Below are positions 1-9,904 of a stretch of 64,000 bases of DNA, one piece after another; the stretch's first letter is position 1; every line of letters begins with the position of its first letter. The translations under genes were made by a program, and so were the position numbers. The notes beneath the pieces were generated by a model, which was given only the letters and a program-made list of their open reading frames with translations, did not search any database and had not been told where the DNA came from. Location of the stretch: NCBI GenBank assembly GCA_031423495.1, contig JANPFP010000212.1, forward strand, positions 79,563-143,562, read 5' to 3'. The DNA is from JACPYM01 sp031423495 (GTDB lineage: Bacteria > Acidobacteriota > Blastocatellia > RBC074).

Positions 1-3000
1 ATTGCCGGGCATCGTTACGTGATTGACGACGGCATCCCGACCAAGCGCGAAGAGTTCGTCATCGAATCAATCACCGCGCCGCAAGATAATCGCATCGTCA
101 CAGCCCTCACTCGACGCCACGAAGCGGGCGCGAAAATCCGCGACCTGACCATCGAGAGCGAAACCGTCACCGTACGCAGCATCAGCGACCAAACCGTAAA
201 TTTCACGGCGGCGCTGGCGAACGTGCATGCCAAAGGCGAAAAGATGTATGTCGTCGCCAACGGCCTGCCGCAAAATCAAAACGCCACGATGACACTCACC
301 GGTACGCGCGTCGAAGAGTTCAACGCCTTGCGCGCAGTGGTGCGGCAAGACGGCTACTTGACCGTGAATAGCCAGCGGCTTTTTGCCAAGCTCGATTTCG
401 TAGTGCGCTATTACGTTTACGCCGACCAACCTTTCGTGCGCGTACGCTTGCAAACCATCAACAACGGCGTTTACGGCTTTGGCGCAGATAGGCTCAACAA
501 AGCGCCGTTCGCGCAACACCTCTTGTTGCGCAGCCTTTCCGCCCTGATTCCGACCAATGCGACCGGCAGCAGCACCGTACAAGCCTTAACCGCGAGCGAA
601 GCCCGCACGCGTATTCAAAATGGACAATCCGGCGCAACCCTCAACGTCGGCAGCGGCGCGAGCGCGTTTGAAATCAGCGTGCCTGAGTTTGCCGAAAATT
701 ACCCTAAGTGCATTAAGAGCACGGCGAACGGGTTGCGCTTCGACTTGTTGCCGAACCTGGGCGCGAACGAAGCCGAATACGTGTTTGACGGAGCGCGCGC
801 CAAGACGACTGATTTTTATCTGGGCCGTTCGGTCAACGAAGCGCAACGCCTGACCACCGGTCTCGGTGCGAAAGTTGACGCCGCGCATGTGGCGCGTACC
901 GGTGCGGTGCGTCCGGCGATGGTCGAGAAACGCGACTGGTCGCAACCGCTCAACCAAAGCGCCGAGATGACCGAAGCTGCCGCCCGTTACGAACAGATGA
1001 TGGCGAGCGCTTATGACCTGGCTTCGTGTTACGGCCCGCGTCCGCAATCCATGTTCGAATATCGCCATAACACAGAGTTCGGCGAACAACTGGGCTGGCG
1101 CAACTTCGGCGATTTGGGCTGGGGCGATGGTTACGCAAATTTGCATTACGACCTGCCCTTCCTGATGTTGCGCGAATACCTGCGCACCGGCGACACGCGC
1201 GCCTTTCAACTCGGCAACGAACAAGTGCGTTATCTGGCAAACTGGGGCGTGCATCACAGCGAAGATTTCGGCGATGAAGTTGGCAACGTGAACTTTCGCG
1301 GCATGAATTTTTATGAGAAAGGCGATCACGGCAGTTACAGCGAACCCAAACCCAGTCACATGTGGGTCGAAGGCATGTGGTTGCATTGGGCGCTGACCGG
1401 CGACGAAACCAGCCACGAATCGGCGCTCGCGGGCAGCGATGCGTTCAAGCGCATGGGTTTCACGTTCGACAACGCACTGAGTTGGAACGAACCGCGCTGG
1501 GTCGGCTGGCCGATTCTCGGTTTGATGGCCGCGTGGCGTTACACCGGCGACATGGACTATCTGGCGAAAGCCCGCGACAACACTTACCTGATGGTGCAAG
1601 CCGAAGAAGTCGCCGGACGCAAAGGTTATTTCATCGCCACCGGCATTGAATGGGCCAACAAAGTCGTGCAGCCCTGGGTGTGGACTGGTTACGCCCAACA
1701 AGGCCCCATTGAATTCTGGCGCGAGACGCAAGACCAACGCGTCGCACAATATCTCGTACGCGTCGCTGACTGGTTCGTCGGCGATGCCACGCCCAACAAC
1801 CGTCCGCTCTCAGGCGGCGTGCTGCAAGCTGACGGAAAGTATCTGCCACTGGCAACTTCCTATTTCTGGGAGCCGGGCAAAACCAACGACGACCGTAGCG
1901 TACTCAGCGGCGGCATGGGTTTGCAGGTGCTGGTCGCCGCCGCGCGCATCACCAACCGGCAAGACCTGTGGGCTAAGTCTTCGCAACTCTTCCGCGACAC
2001 GGTGCTTTTCCGCGATCTGGGTTACGGTCCGATGACACCGACCACGCGCGCCACTATCAGTTTTCGTTCAGCGATGTTTACCAGTTCTTCGACCAAGGTT
2101 TACGGACAAACCGCGTTGACCGCGAACGATTACCTGCCAGAGTTATTAGGTGCAGTCGTATTGCCGCGCACCGGCGTGACGATTCCGCCTTCTGCCGTTC
2201 CTTCACCAACGCCGCCGAATCTGGGCGGAGGCGGAGGCACTAGCCCACCGCCTCCCGCGAACGCAGTGATTCCGCCCTTCATCACCGGCCCAAAAACCGA
2301 TGGACTCATCAACGCCGCGTTGAAAAAGCCCGCGTCCGCTTCGAGCATAAAAGGTTATCCCGACGTAACGGGCGACCCGGCTTCAGCCAACGACGGCCTG
2401 TTACGTAGTGGCACCCGCATTTCGCTGTGGCATTCCGCCGTCAACACTGGCAACCTTGAATGGTGGCAAGTTGATTTGCAAATCCCACAACGGCTGATGG
2501 CTTTTGAACTCGCGTTCCGTTCCGACGTAGATCAAGTCGTCTGTCGCCGCAATTTTGAAATTCTAGGTTCCAACGATCCGACCTTTGCCACCGCCGTCAT
2601 TCTGGCTTCGCGCGGCGAACAACCCGTGCCTTTCGGCCAGCCGTTCAAGGTGGGAGTGCGCGACAGAAACAAGTTTCGTTACGTGCGCGTACGCAAAAAC
2701 AAAGTCGAACGCGATGCTTCGAACCAGCAGTTTTTCAATCTGGTCGAAGTCAAAGCCTTCGCGCGCCCCACGCCGCCGCAGCAGGCGACGTTAGATACGC
2801 CGCTTGCCAGCCTGACGAACGTCGCGCTCAATCGCAGTGCTGCGTCTTCCACCTTTCACGCCTGGGCCGATGTCACCGGTGAAGACCGCACCGCCAACGA
2901 CGGCTTGCTTCAAGTGGCAAGCAAGGCTTCGGCCTGGCATTCAGAATCAAACACCGGACAGCTCGAATGGGTGCAGGTAGATTTAGGGCAACCCTATCGC

Positions 3001-3891
3001 GTCAAAGCCGTAGAAACGCTCGCCCGCCAAGACATAGACCAACCACTCGCCCGCCGCAACTTTGTCGTACTCGGCTCGACCAACGACAAGTTTGATAGTC
3101 CAGTAGTGTTAGCCATGCGCGACGACGTGCCGTTCGCTTTCGGCGAATCGTGGATGGCAACCGTTTCGAACACCAATCTCTATCGTTACATTCGCGTGAT
3201 GAAAACCGATTGGGACGATGTGGACGCGTCAGGCCAGCAGTTTTTCAACGTCGCCGAAGTGCGCGTTTACGCCGATCTGAACGTGCAAGTACCAACCGCC
3301 TTGACCGCCCTGACCGATCAAGCCTTGAAGGTCGGCCAGTCGTTTAGCGTACTCATCAAAAAAACCGACGACCAAAATCGTGCGTTGACACTCACGGCTG
3401 CTGGCGTACCGGAAAATGCTGTGTGGGACGCCGCGCGCGGCTTTTTCAGTTTCACGCCGAATTCCGGTCAGGCGGGTCGCGTCTTCCCCATCTATTTCAC
3501 CGGCACTGCCACCGGCACCGCGCCGCGCACCGTTCGCCTGGACATCGTCGTGACGTTCGACGGTACGCCCAGCGTCGTGCTGACCGCGCCTACCATCACA
3601 ACCGCAATCGTTGCCGGACAGCCTGTCACCGTACGTTGGGCGATTTCTCCGGGCAGCGCCACGCCGGTGCGTTATCGCGTCTTGCTTTCTGCCGACAGCG
3701 GACAAAACTTCTTGCTGCTCGGCGAAGCCTCTGCCAACACCGGCCTTTATCGTTGGAACATCCCGCTCAATTATCCGGTCAACACACCGTTGCGATTTAT
3801 GGTGCAAGCCCTTGATGCCAGCAACCGCGTCGGTTTGGATTACAGCAAACAAGACCTGCGCGTTGGCCCACCGCAAACGGCCTCGAACTGA
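1..3891 (+). CDS. Large secreted carbohydrate-active-like protein with two F5/8 type C domains (5' partial)
   Basis: The frame is open from base 1, so the GTG at 19 is probably internal and the true start lies upstream. About 1,296 residues are visible. The N-terminal ~290 residues look like a beta-rich domain. Residues ~310-640 are rich in Trp/Tyr with helical repeats (for example GWRNFGDLGWGDGYANLHYD), as in (alpha/alpha) toroid polysaccharide-degrading enzymes; exo-rhamnogalacturonan-lyase-like proteins are the nearest match I can suggest. A Pro/Gly linker (about 730-756) leads to two F5/8 type C (discoidin) domains starting near 765 and 935, each with an NDGLL...WHS...NTG.LEW..VDL pattern. 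Two Ig/cadherin-like segments follow. The architecture suggests extracellular glycan binding and cleavage. The discoidin repeats are clear; the catalytic assignment is tentative. Confidence 0.7.
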   Translation: MAGHRYVIDDGIPTKREEFVIESITAPQDNRIVTALTRRHEAGAKIRDLTIESETVTVRSISDQTVNFTAALANVHAKGEKMYVVANGLPQNQNATMTLTGTRVEEFNALRAVVRQDGYLTVNSQRLFAKLDFVVRYYVYADQPFVRVRLQTINNGVYGFGADRLNKAPFAQHLLLRSLSALIPTNATGSSTVQALTASEARTRIQNGQSGATLNVGSGASAFEISVPEFAENYPKCIKSTANGLRFDLLPNLGANEAEYVFDGARAKTTDFYLGRSVNEAQRLTTGLGAKVDAAHVARTGAVRPAMVEKRDWSQPLNQSAEMTEAAARYEQMMASAYDLASCYGPRPQSMFEYRHNTEFGEQLGWRNFGDLGWGDGYANLHYDLPFLMLREYLRTGDTRAFQLGNEQVRYLANWGVHHSEDFGDEVGNVNFRGMNFYEKGDHGSYSEPKPSHMWVEGMWLHWALTGDETSHESALAGSDAFKRMGFTFDNALSWNEPRWVGWPILGLMAAWRYTGDMDYLAKARDNTYLMVQAEEVAGRKGYFIATGIEWANKVVQPWVWTGYAQQGPIEFWRETQDQRVAQYLVRVADWFVGDATPNNRPLSGGVLQADGKYLPLATSYFWEPGKTNDDRSVLSGGMGLQVLVAAARITNRQDLWAKSSQLFRDTVLFRDLGYGPMTPTTRATISFRSAMFTSSSTKVYGQTALTANDYLPELLGAVVLPRTGVTIPPSAVPSPTPPNLGGGGGTSPPPPANAVIPPFITGPKTDGLINAALKKPASASSIKGYPDVTGDPASANDGLLRSGTRISLWHSAVNTGNLEWWQVDLQIPQRLMAFELAFRSDVDQVVCRRNFEILGSNDPTFATAVILASRGEQPVPFGQPFKVGVRDRNKFRYVRVRKNKVERDASNQQFFNLVEVKAFARPTPPQQATLDTPLASLTNVALNRSAASSTFHAWADVTGEDRTANDGLLQVASKASAWHSESNTGQLEWVQVDLGQPYRVKAVETLARQDIDQPLARRNFVVLGSTNDKFDSPVVLAMRDDVPFAFGESWMATVSNTNLYRYIRVMKTDWDDVDASGQQFFNVAEVRVYADLNVQVPTALTALTDQALKVGQSFSVLIKKTDDQNRALTLTAAGVPENAVWDAARGFFSFTPNSGQAGRVFPIYFTGTATGTAPRTVRLDIVVTFDGTPSVVLTAPTITTAIVAGQPVTVRWAISPGSATPVRYRVLLSADSGQNFLLLGEASANTGLYRWNIPLNYPVNTPLRFMVQALDASNRVGLDYSKQDLRVGPPQTASN

Positions 3892-3947
3892 TTTCTTTAC
3901 GAACCGGGTGCCGCCTCGGTGTCTCGTTCGCCCCCTGCAACAACACG

Positions 3948-3986
3948 AAAGGCGCAAGCAGATAATTTACTCTGCTTGCGCCTTTT
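3948..3986 (+). terminator. Intrinsic terminator after the carbohydrate-active-like gene
   Basis: A perfect 15-bp stem, AAAGGCGCAAGCAGA (3948-3962) with its complement (3971-3985), closes an 8-nt loop and runs into TTTT on the plus strand. It sits 57 bp past the stop of the upstream gene and lies between convergent genes. The minus-strand T-tract is poor, so it mainly serves the plus-strand gene. Confidence 0.8.
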
Positions 3987-4040
3987 GTCTTGGCGGGGAA
4001 TACCACCTTAAGTAGCGATTATCAGCCTGCCGTTGAAGTC

Positions 4041-7000
4041 TTATCGTTGCACTGGCGCAATCGGTTCGCCCGCTTTGATCGGAGCCGCGCCGCTCTCGGC
4101 GACTTGCTTGTTCAGGTTAGGAACGTCTTCCTGAATGATTTTGTTGGCTTGCTCGATCAAGACAACCAGTTGCTTTGACAGCGTGTCAACCTGTTCGCGG
4201 TGACGCGGTGCGACGGGTTCGGTGTAAGTGTCGAGCGACGAGAAGATTTGGCTCAAGCGCGACAACATCGGCGGAATCAGTGGCTGCTCTGAAGGCCCCG
4301 CGTTTTCAGAAAAGGCTTCGCGATTGATTTGAGTCATCGTACGTTTTTGCAGTTCGCTGATTTGCGTCACCAACGTTTCGGCAGACTTGAGTAACGCTTC
4401 GGGCGGAGTCGTTTGTTTTTTGAGGTTGTCTTGCAACGCCTTAAGTTCGGTATTGATCGTGCCCAATCGGCGATTGGTTTCAAACGCAGACTTTTGCAGC
4501 CGGTTGATTGCCTGCATCGTTTGCAACCGCGCGACGTAATCTTCCGGCACAAGCTTGATGCGCGGGTCGTCTGCGACCTTGAGCGGCTTGCTGAATTCTT
4601 TGCCGTCCACCGTCAGCTTCACTACGTAATCGCCCGGCACGACGCGCGGCGCACGTGCCAGACCGAAGCCTCCGCCGCCACCCATCCCTGCCATCGCCAT
4701 AATGCTTGAAGCCGGAGCTGCCGACTGTGCGCGTTCGCTGGTCACGCCGGTCATTTGCACCGGCACGGTAAAGCGAAAATCCCACACAACTCGTTGCACG
4801 CCAATGTCGTTGGCGAGTTTGAATTCGCGTATGACGTTGCCCTGCTTGTCGGCGATGGTGAGTTGGGGTTCGTCTTTGGCTTTGGCGCGCAGGTAATAAC
4901 TGATCAACGCGCCGTAAGCCTGATTGGGCGCGACATAAAGCTTATTGCCCGTGCTGCCTTTGTGGCTGTTAAGTCGCCACATCGTCGCGGGCTGCAAATC
5001 AAAAAGCTGCGCATCAGTCGCCGCCACGGCATCGCTCATCTGTTCGAGCGCGGTGAGGTCATCGAGAATCCAGATGCCGCGTCCGTGTGTGGCGAGAATC
5101 AAATCGTTTTCGCGCGGATGAATCGCAAGGTCGTCAACCGGCACAGTAGGCAAATTGTTTTTCAACTGCCGCCACGATGCGCCGCGATTGTGGCTGACCC
5201 ACAAGCCGAATTCCGTACCGACAAACAACAAGTTCTGATTACGCGGATGTTCACGAATTACGTTGGTCGGATGCGGCAGGTTATTCGCAATGGCTTGCCA
5301 CGTAGCGCCGAAATCTTCGGTGGCGAAAACATACGGCTTGAAATCATTGTTGCGATGTCCGTCAAACGTCACATAAGCGCGGCCTTCTTTCGCCGACGAA
5401 GCCACGACGCGCGTGACGTAAGTGTTCGCCGGTACGCCCGTGAACTTGTCAGTCACGTTTTGCCACGTCTTGCCGTTGTCGCGCGTGACTTGCACGTTGC
5501 CATCGTCGGTGCCAATCCAGATGACGCCTTCGCGCGCGGGCGATTCAGACACGGTGACGATGTGCCCGTAATTGTCTTGTCCGTCGTGGCCTGACAGCAC
5601 ATTGGGTTTGATCGTCACGCCGAGAATCGGCAGCTTGTTGCGATCAATATGTTTCGTCAGGTCGGGCGAAATCGTCCCCCACGTGTCGCCGCGATCATTC
5701 GAGATGAACAGACGATTGCCGCCCAGCATGATCTTGCGGCTGCTATGCGGCGAGATGTGAATCGGCGAGTTCCAGTCAAAGCGATAGCGTTGTTCATTCG
5801 TGGCAACTTCTGGCGCTTGCGGCTTGATGAATTTGCTTTCGCTGGTCGCCGTGTTCAATCGCAGCACGTTGCCGTTTTGCGATTCGACGTAAACCGTCGC
5901 TGGGTCATTCGGGTCTACTTGCGCGTAAAAGCCATCGCCGCCGCCGACCTTGATCCATTCGTCATTCGTCACGCCCAGCGCAGTCAACGTAGCCGACGGC
6001 GCTCCCCACGTGCCGTTATCCTGCAAGCCGCCGTAAACCCAATAAGGCTTGCGCAGGTCGAAGCCGACTTCGTAAAACTGCGCGAGCGGAATCGTATTCA
6101 CATAGTCCCACGTCTTGCTTTTGTCGTAGCTGAAATGAATGCCGCCGTCGCTGCCGACTACGAGATGATTCGGATTGGCAGGATTGATCCACAGCGCGTG
6201 ATAGTCGCCGTGAATCGGCATGAAGCGATTGTTGGCGAAGGTCTTGCCGCCGTTGTCTGACACGTACCAGCCCGCACCCAATACGTAAATGCGCTGGTCG
6301 TTCGTCGGGTCAATGCGAATCTGGCTGTAATAAGCCGGGCGCGGATTGGTGTCGGACATCTTCACCCACTTCGCGCCGTGGTCGTCGCTGCGATAAGTGC
6401 CGCCCGCCGTCGCGTGTTCATAAGTCACGTAAACGACCTTTGATTCTTTGCGCCATACGTCAATGCCGATGCGCCCTGCGTCACCGGCAGGTAAGCCATC
6501 GGTAAGTTTCGTCCACGTCGCTCCGGCGTCAGTGGTTTTATAAAGTCCGCTATGAGGCCCGCCGCCATTGAATCCGAAGGGCATGCGACGACGTTGATAA
6601 GCCGCTGCGTAAAGCGTGTTTGGCTCAGTCAAATCCATCGCGATGTCGGTGAAGCCCGTGTCTTCGTTGATAAATTTCGTGTTCGTCCACGTCTTGCCGC
6701 CGTCGGTCGTTTTGAAAAGTCCGCGTTCGGCGTTCGCGCCCCACAGATGTCCGCCCGCCGCGACGTAAACGATGTTCGGGTCAGTCGGATGAATCACGAT
6801 GCGCCCGATGTGATGCGTATCTTTCAAACCAACGCTCACCCACGTCTTGCCGCCGTCTTCTGACTTATAAACGCCGTTCCCCCATGAAGAGCTTTGGCGA
6901 TTGTTGGCTTCGCCCGTGCCAACCCAAACGATGTCGGGGTTAGAGGGAGCCACCGTCACATCGCCAATGGAACTATGCGACTCTTTGTCGAAGAGCGATT

Positions 7001-7274
7001 CCCACGTCGTACCGTTATTGACGGTCTTCCACAATCCGCCCGAAGCCGTCGCAGCATAAATAATCGAAGGATTGCTTTCGACGACGGCGAAATCGTCAAT
7101 ACGTCCGCCCATAATTGCGGGGCCGATGTTGCGAAACGTCAGGCTCTTAAAAGTTTCGGGCGTGAGTTTATCTGTGGGTTCTTGTGCGTGCGTGAACGAA
7201 TGGCTGACAACGAATGACAACAACGCGGCGCACAACAAAGCACGCACCGACCAATGCATGAAACGCCTGGGCAT
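4041..7274 (-). CDS. Secreted VPS10/sortilin-like BNR (Asp-box) repeat protein
   Basis: A 1,077-residue protein. The ATG at 7274 is chosen over the longer frame because GGAGG lies 8 nt upstream and the residues that follow form a signal peptide (MHWSVRALLCAALLSFVVS, ending near THAQ). About nine Asp-box/BNR motifs of the S-x-D-x-G-x-T-W type are visible (KSEDGGKTWVSV, KTTDGGKTWTNT, TRDNGKTWQNV, VSHNRGASWRQL), forming one or two beta-propellers over residues ~30-750. The C-terminal third holds an FlgD-Ig-like stretch (PGDYVVKLTVDGKEFSKPL) and then a helical region. Proteins of this kind are abundant in Acidobacteria and annotated as sortilin-like or BNR-repeat glycosyl hydrolase; the substrate is unknown. 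Sialidase activity is not supported, because I see no Arg triad. Confidence 0.85.
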   Translation of the reverse strand: MPRRFMHWSVRALLCAALLSFVVSHSFTHAQEPTDKLTPETFKSLTFRNIGPAIMGGRIDDFAVVESNPSIIYAATASGGLWKTVNNGTTWESLFDKESHSSIGDVTVAPSNPDIVWVGTGEANNRQSSSWGNGVYKSEDGGKTWVSVGLKDTHHIGRIVIHPTDPNIVYVAAGGHLWGANAERGLFKTTDGGKTWTNTKFINEDTGFTDIAMDLTEPNTLYAAAYQRRRMPFGFNGGGPHSGLYKTTDAGATWTKLTDGLPAGDAGRIGIDVWRKESKVVYVTYEHATAGGTYRSDDHGAKWVKMSDTNPRPAYYSQIRIDPTNDQRIYVLGAGWYVSDNGGKTFANNRFMPIHGDYHALWINPANPNHLVVGSDGGIHFSYDKSKTWDYVNTIPLAQFYEVGFDLRKPYWVYGGLQDNGTWGAPSATLTALGVTNDEWIKVGGGDGFYAQVDPNDPATVYVESQNGNVLRLNTATSESKFIKPQAPEVATNEQRYRFDWNSPIHISPHSSRKIMLGGNRLFISNDRGDTWGTISPDLTKHIDRNKLPILGVTIKPNVLSGHDGQDNYGHIVTVSESPAREGVIWIGTDDGNVQVTRDNGKTWQNVTDKFTGVPANTYVTRVVASSAKEGRAYVTFDGHRNNDFKPYVFATEDFGATWQAIANNLPHPTNVIREHPRNQNLLFVGTEFGLWVSHNRGASWRQLKNNLPTVPVDDLAIHPRENDLILATHGRGIWILDDLTALEQMSDAVAATDAQLFDLQPATMWRLNSHKGSTGNKLYVAPNQAYGALISYYLRAKAKDEPQLTIADKQGNVIREFKLANDIGVQRVVWDFRFTVPVQMTGVTSERAQSAAPASSIMAMAGMGGGGGFGLARAPRVVPGDYVVKLTVDGKEFSKPLKVADDPRIKLVPEDYVARLQTMQAINRLQKSAFETNRRLGTINTELKALQDNLKKQTTPPEALLKSAETLVTQISELQKRTMTQINREAFSENAGPSEQPLIPPMLSRLSQIFSSLDTYTEPVAPRHREQVDTLSKQLVVLIEQANKIIQEDVPNLNKQVAESGAAPIKAGEPIAPVQR

Positions 7275-7379
7275 GTGGATGACCTCCGAAATGTGAACAA
7301 ATGATTGCTGGTGACAGCGCATGAACTGCGCGGAAAGTAGCATTGCCTCATCTAACGAAGCAATAGGCACAAAGACCAC

Positions 7380-8603
7380 TTACGAGCCGCTGGCTGGATT
7401 GGGTTTGCGCGTCGCGACAGGTTCAGGAATCACCAATGGCGTCGTTGCTGCTTGAGGCGGCGGGTTATGCATAAACAGGCCAGCGCCGTTCGTCATGCCG
7501 TGATGGGTAGCCGGTGGCAAGGCTTCGGGTTCGTGAGGCGCGGGCAGCAATTCGTGTGCGTGGCCTTTGCCATTCAGATGATGGCCTTTGTAATCGAACT
7601 CAAATAAGTCAGGCCGGTGGTAATGCCCCGTGACATCGAGCGCCATGCTTTCTTCGCGGTTCCGCTCAAGGTTGATGCGCGCGAGGATGATGACTTCGGC
7701 GTCGAATGAAGGCCCCGCGACATAATTGCCGTCAGGGCCGATGATCGAACTACCGCCGCCTAAGATGAATTCGCTCTTGCTTTGCGCGACGGCGGGGACG
7801 ACTTCGAGTTCGCGGGGCAAGTCCTGCTTGCGCATGATGCTGCCGACCGAGACCACGAAACAGCGCCCCTCGAAAGCGTAATGCCGTGCCGCAATTTGAT
7901 ACATCGCTTTGACTTCAGGCCACAGCGCGATGTGGATGTCTTCGCCGTTGATGTGCATGGTCTGGCGCACGAGCGGCATCCAGTGTTCCCAACAAATCAA
8001 ACTGCCGATGCGCCCGGCGGGCGTGTCAATCGTCTGCAAAGTGCTGCCGTCGCCATGCCCCCAGATCAATCGTTCACCAAACGTAGGTATCAGTTTGCGA
8101 TGATGGTTGAGCAACACACCGTCAGGGCCGAAGGTCAGCACCGTGTTATAGAGCGTCCCGCGTCCTGCGCCTTCGAGCACTCGTTCGTTGACGCCGATGA
8201 CGAGCGTCAGGTTGTGTTCGCGCGCGGCATTGCCCAGCGCATCAGTCACGGGGCCGGGCACGACCACGCTTTGTTCGCCCAGTTGCGCGAAAAGACGCTT
8301 GACGATGGGGCTGTCGAATACGGCCACATCGCGGCAGACATCAATCCACGCGGGATAACCGGGCAGCCAGGTTTCAGGGAATACGACCAGTTGAGCGCGA
8401 CGGCGAGCGGCTTCGGCAATGAGTTCGAGGGCGCGCGCGAGGCTGCGTTCGAGGCTCATGTAAATCGGCGCAGCTTGCACGGCGGCGACGATCACGACCG
8501 ATTGCGCGCTCTTGCGTTCGTCAGGCGTATTGGGCAAAGGCATAGCGGGCGCTGGCGCGTCGGGTCGTCTGATTTCGTTGGTGTCTCGTCTTTGTCGTTG
8601 CAT
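7380..8603 (-). CDS. Nitrilase / cyanide hydratase family carbon-nitrogen hydrolase
   Basis: With the ATG at 8603 the protein has 407 residues and the Glu-Lys-Cys triad of the nitrilase superfamily is visible: E77 in FPETWLPGYP, K170 in HHRKLIPTFGERL and C204 in LICWEHWMP. The CWEHW context and the overall length fit true nitrilases, which convert R-CN to the acid and ammonia, better than amidases. A His/Pro-rich C-terminal tail follows, typical of the spiral-forming branch. No strong ribosome-binding site is seen for 8603 or for the alternative ATG at 8543. The open frame extends further upstream to 8825 but lacks family similarity there. The gene lies 105 bp upstream of the BNR-protein start on the same strand. 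Substrate cannot be read from sequence. Confidence 0.88.
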   Translation of the reverse strand: MQRQRRDTNEIRRPDAPAPAMPLPNTPDERKSAQSVVIVAAVQAAPIYMSLERSLARALELIAEAARRRAQLVVFPETWLPGYPAWIDVCRDVAVFDSPIVKRLFAQLGEQSVVVPGPVTDALGNAAREHNLTLVIGVNERVLEGAGRGTLYNTVLTFGPDGVLLNHHRKLIPTFGERLIWGHGDGSTLQTIDTPAGRIGSLICWEHWMPLVRQTMHINGEDIHIALWPEVKAMYQIAARHYAFEGRCFVVSVGSIMRKQDLPRELEVVPAVAQSKSEFILGGGSSIIGPDGNYVAGPSFDAEVIILARINLERNREESMALDVTGHYHRPDLFEFDYKGHHLNGKGHAHELLPAPHEPEALPPATHHGMTNGAGLFMHNPPPQAATTPLVIPEPVATRKPNPASGS

Positions 8604-8832
8604 ACACGTAAACCGGCGCTCTGGGGGATGCTGGTTGACCAGTCTACAGGGACTGTAGAAATCACAACGATGGGGAGGAATTACAGCTTCGGGGCAACCA
8701 GACGCAGGCTTAAAAATTAATCGGGGTAATCTATTGATGAACGATTTTCTAACTACGGACAAATGAATAACATTGGCTTGCGGGTTTCGCAACCAAAGCA
8801 ATGACCATTCAATCTCGAATAGCAAAGACTAA

Positions 8833-8944
8833 ATTGCACAGGATTAACAGGATGTTCAGGATTGACGGGATGGAAAGATGGATGAGTAACAAAACGTTGA
8901 GCAGAATCCTGTAAATCCTGAACATCCTGTTAATCCTGTGCAAT
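8833..8944. repeat. Long inverted repeat with 31-bp perfect arms (REP/MITE-like)
   Basis: The arms at 8833-8863 and 8914-8944 are exact reverse complements. Each is built from the phrase GGATTAACAGGATGTTCAGGATT, and the loop is 50 nt. The element fills the region just past the coaA stop, within the 347-bp gap between the nitrilase start and coaA; nothing else is seen in that gap. The internally periodic 'caggatt' wording resembles dispersed intergenic repeats found in many bacterial genomes. It could act as a transcription terminator for coaA or stabilise the mRNA 3' end. Confidence 0.85.
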
Positions 8945-8950
8945 TCCTGC

Positions 8951-9898
8951 TTATAGCTTGCGCAACTTCACGCTCTCGACTGCGTGGTCTGCACCTTTGT
9001 GCAAAATTAAGTGCGCACGCGAACGCGTCGGCAAGATATTTTCGCGCAGATTCAAGCCGTTGATTTCCTCCCAGATGCTGTCGGCTTTAACGACAGCCTC
9101 GTCATCAGACAAGCTGGCGTAGCGGTGAAAATAAGAAGCCGGATCGCTGAAAGCCGTGCGCCGCAAGGTCAGAAAGCGGTTCACGTACCAGTGCTTGATA
9201 TGGGATTCTTCGGCGTCCACGTAAATCGAAAAGTCGAAGTAGTCAGAAACAAATACAGGATTGTCAGAGCCGACACCGGTTTGTAGCACGTTCAAGCCTT
9301 CAAACAGCACGATGTCAGGTTGGCGAATGACGACGCCGTCGTGAGGAACTACGTCATAAACCAGATGCGAATAGATCGGCGCTTTGACTTGTTTCTCACC
9401 TGCTTTCACCTTCGCAATAAAGTTCAACAGCGCGCGCCGGTCATAACTTTCAGGAAAGCCTTTGCGCGCCATCAAGCCACGTTCGTTGAGCACGGCGTTG
9501 GGATAGAGAAAGCCATCGGTTGTCACCAAATCCACTTTTGATAATTCGCCGTTCAGCGGATGCGGCCATTGCGCGAGCAGGGCTTGCAGCAAGCGTGCCG
9601 TAGTGCTTTTGCCTACGGCGACGCTGCCCGCGACGCCGATGACGTAAGGCACTTTGGCTTTCTCGTTAGCTTCGCCGAGGAAGGTGTTTTTGGCTTCGTG
9701 CAGTTGCTGTTTCGCCGCGACGTAAAGATGCAGCAAACGCGACAATGGCAAATAAATCGCTTCGACCTCGCGCAGCGAAATCTCTTCGTTCGTGCCGCGC
9801 AAACGCATCAGATCGGCTTCGGTCAGCGTCAGCGGCGTATTCGCGCGCAGCCGCGACCATTGCGACCGCGAGAATTGCAGGTAGGGTGAAAGCGGCAT
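8951..9898 (-). CDS. coaA: Type I pantothenate kinase
   Basis: A 315-residue protein that matches the usual CoaA length. It phosphorylates pantothenate with ATP, the first step of coenzyme A synthesis in the cytoplasm. The P-loop GVAGSVAVGKST is at residues 88-99. Other family landmarks are VTTDGFLYPN (the catalytic-base Asp region), KGFPESYDRRALL, PIYSHLVYDV and DIVLFEGLNVLQ. The start at 9898 gives the conserved N-terminal FSRSQW region. The upstream gene npdG ends 6 bp before it, so the two are probably cotranscribed. A 31-bp-arm inverted repeat follows the stop. Confidence 0.96.
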   Translation of the reverse strand: MPLSPYLQFSRSQWSRLRANTPLTLTEADLMRLRGTNEEISLREVEAIYLPLSRLLHLYVAAKQQLHEAKNTFLGEANEKAKVPYVIGVAGSVAVGKSTTARLLQALLAQWPHPLNGELSKVDLVTTDGFLYPNAVLNERGLMARKGFPESYDRRALLNFIAKVKAGEKQVKAPIYSHLVYDVVPHDGVVIRQPDIVLFEGLNVLQTGVGSDNPVFVSDYFDFSIYVDAEESHIKHWYVNRFLTLRRTAFSDPASYFHRYASLSDDEAVVKADSIWEEINGLNLRENILPTRSRAHLILHKGADHAVESVKLRKL

Positions 9899-9904
9899 AG
9901 TCAG

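Noticed and set aside
586..1749. 387-residue minus-strand ORF inside the first gene
   Set aside because: Antisense shadow of the carbohydrate-active-like gene; no start signal and no family resemblance.
4041..7274. Sialidase activity for the BNR-repeat protein
   Set aside because: Asp boxes alone are structural; the Arg triad and FRIP motif of sialidases were not found.
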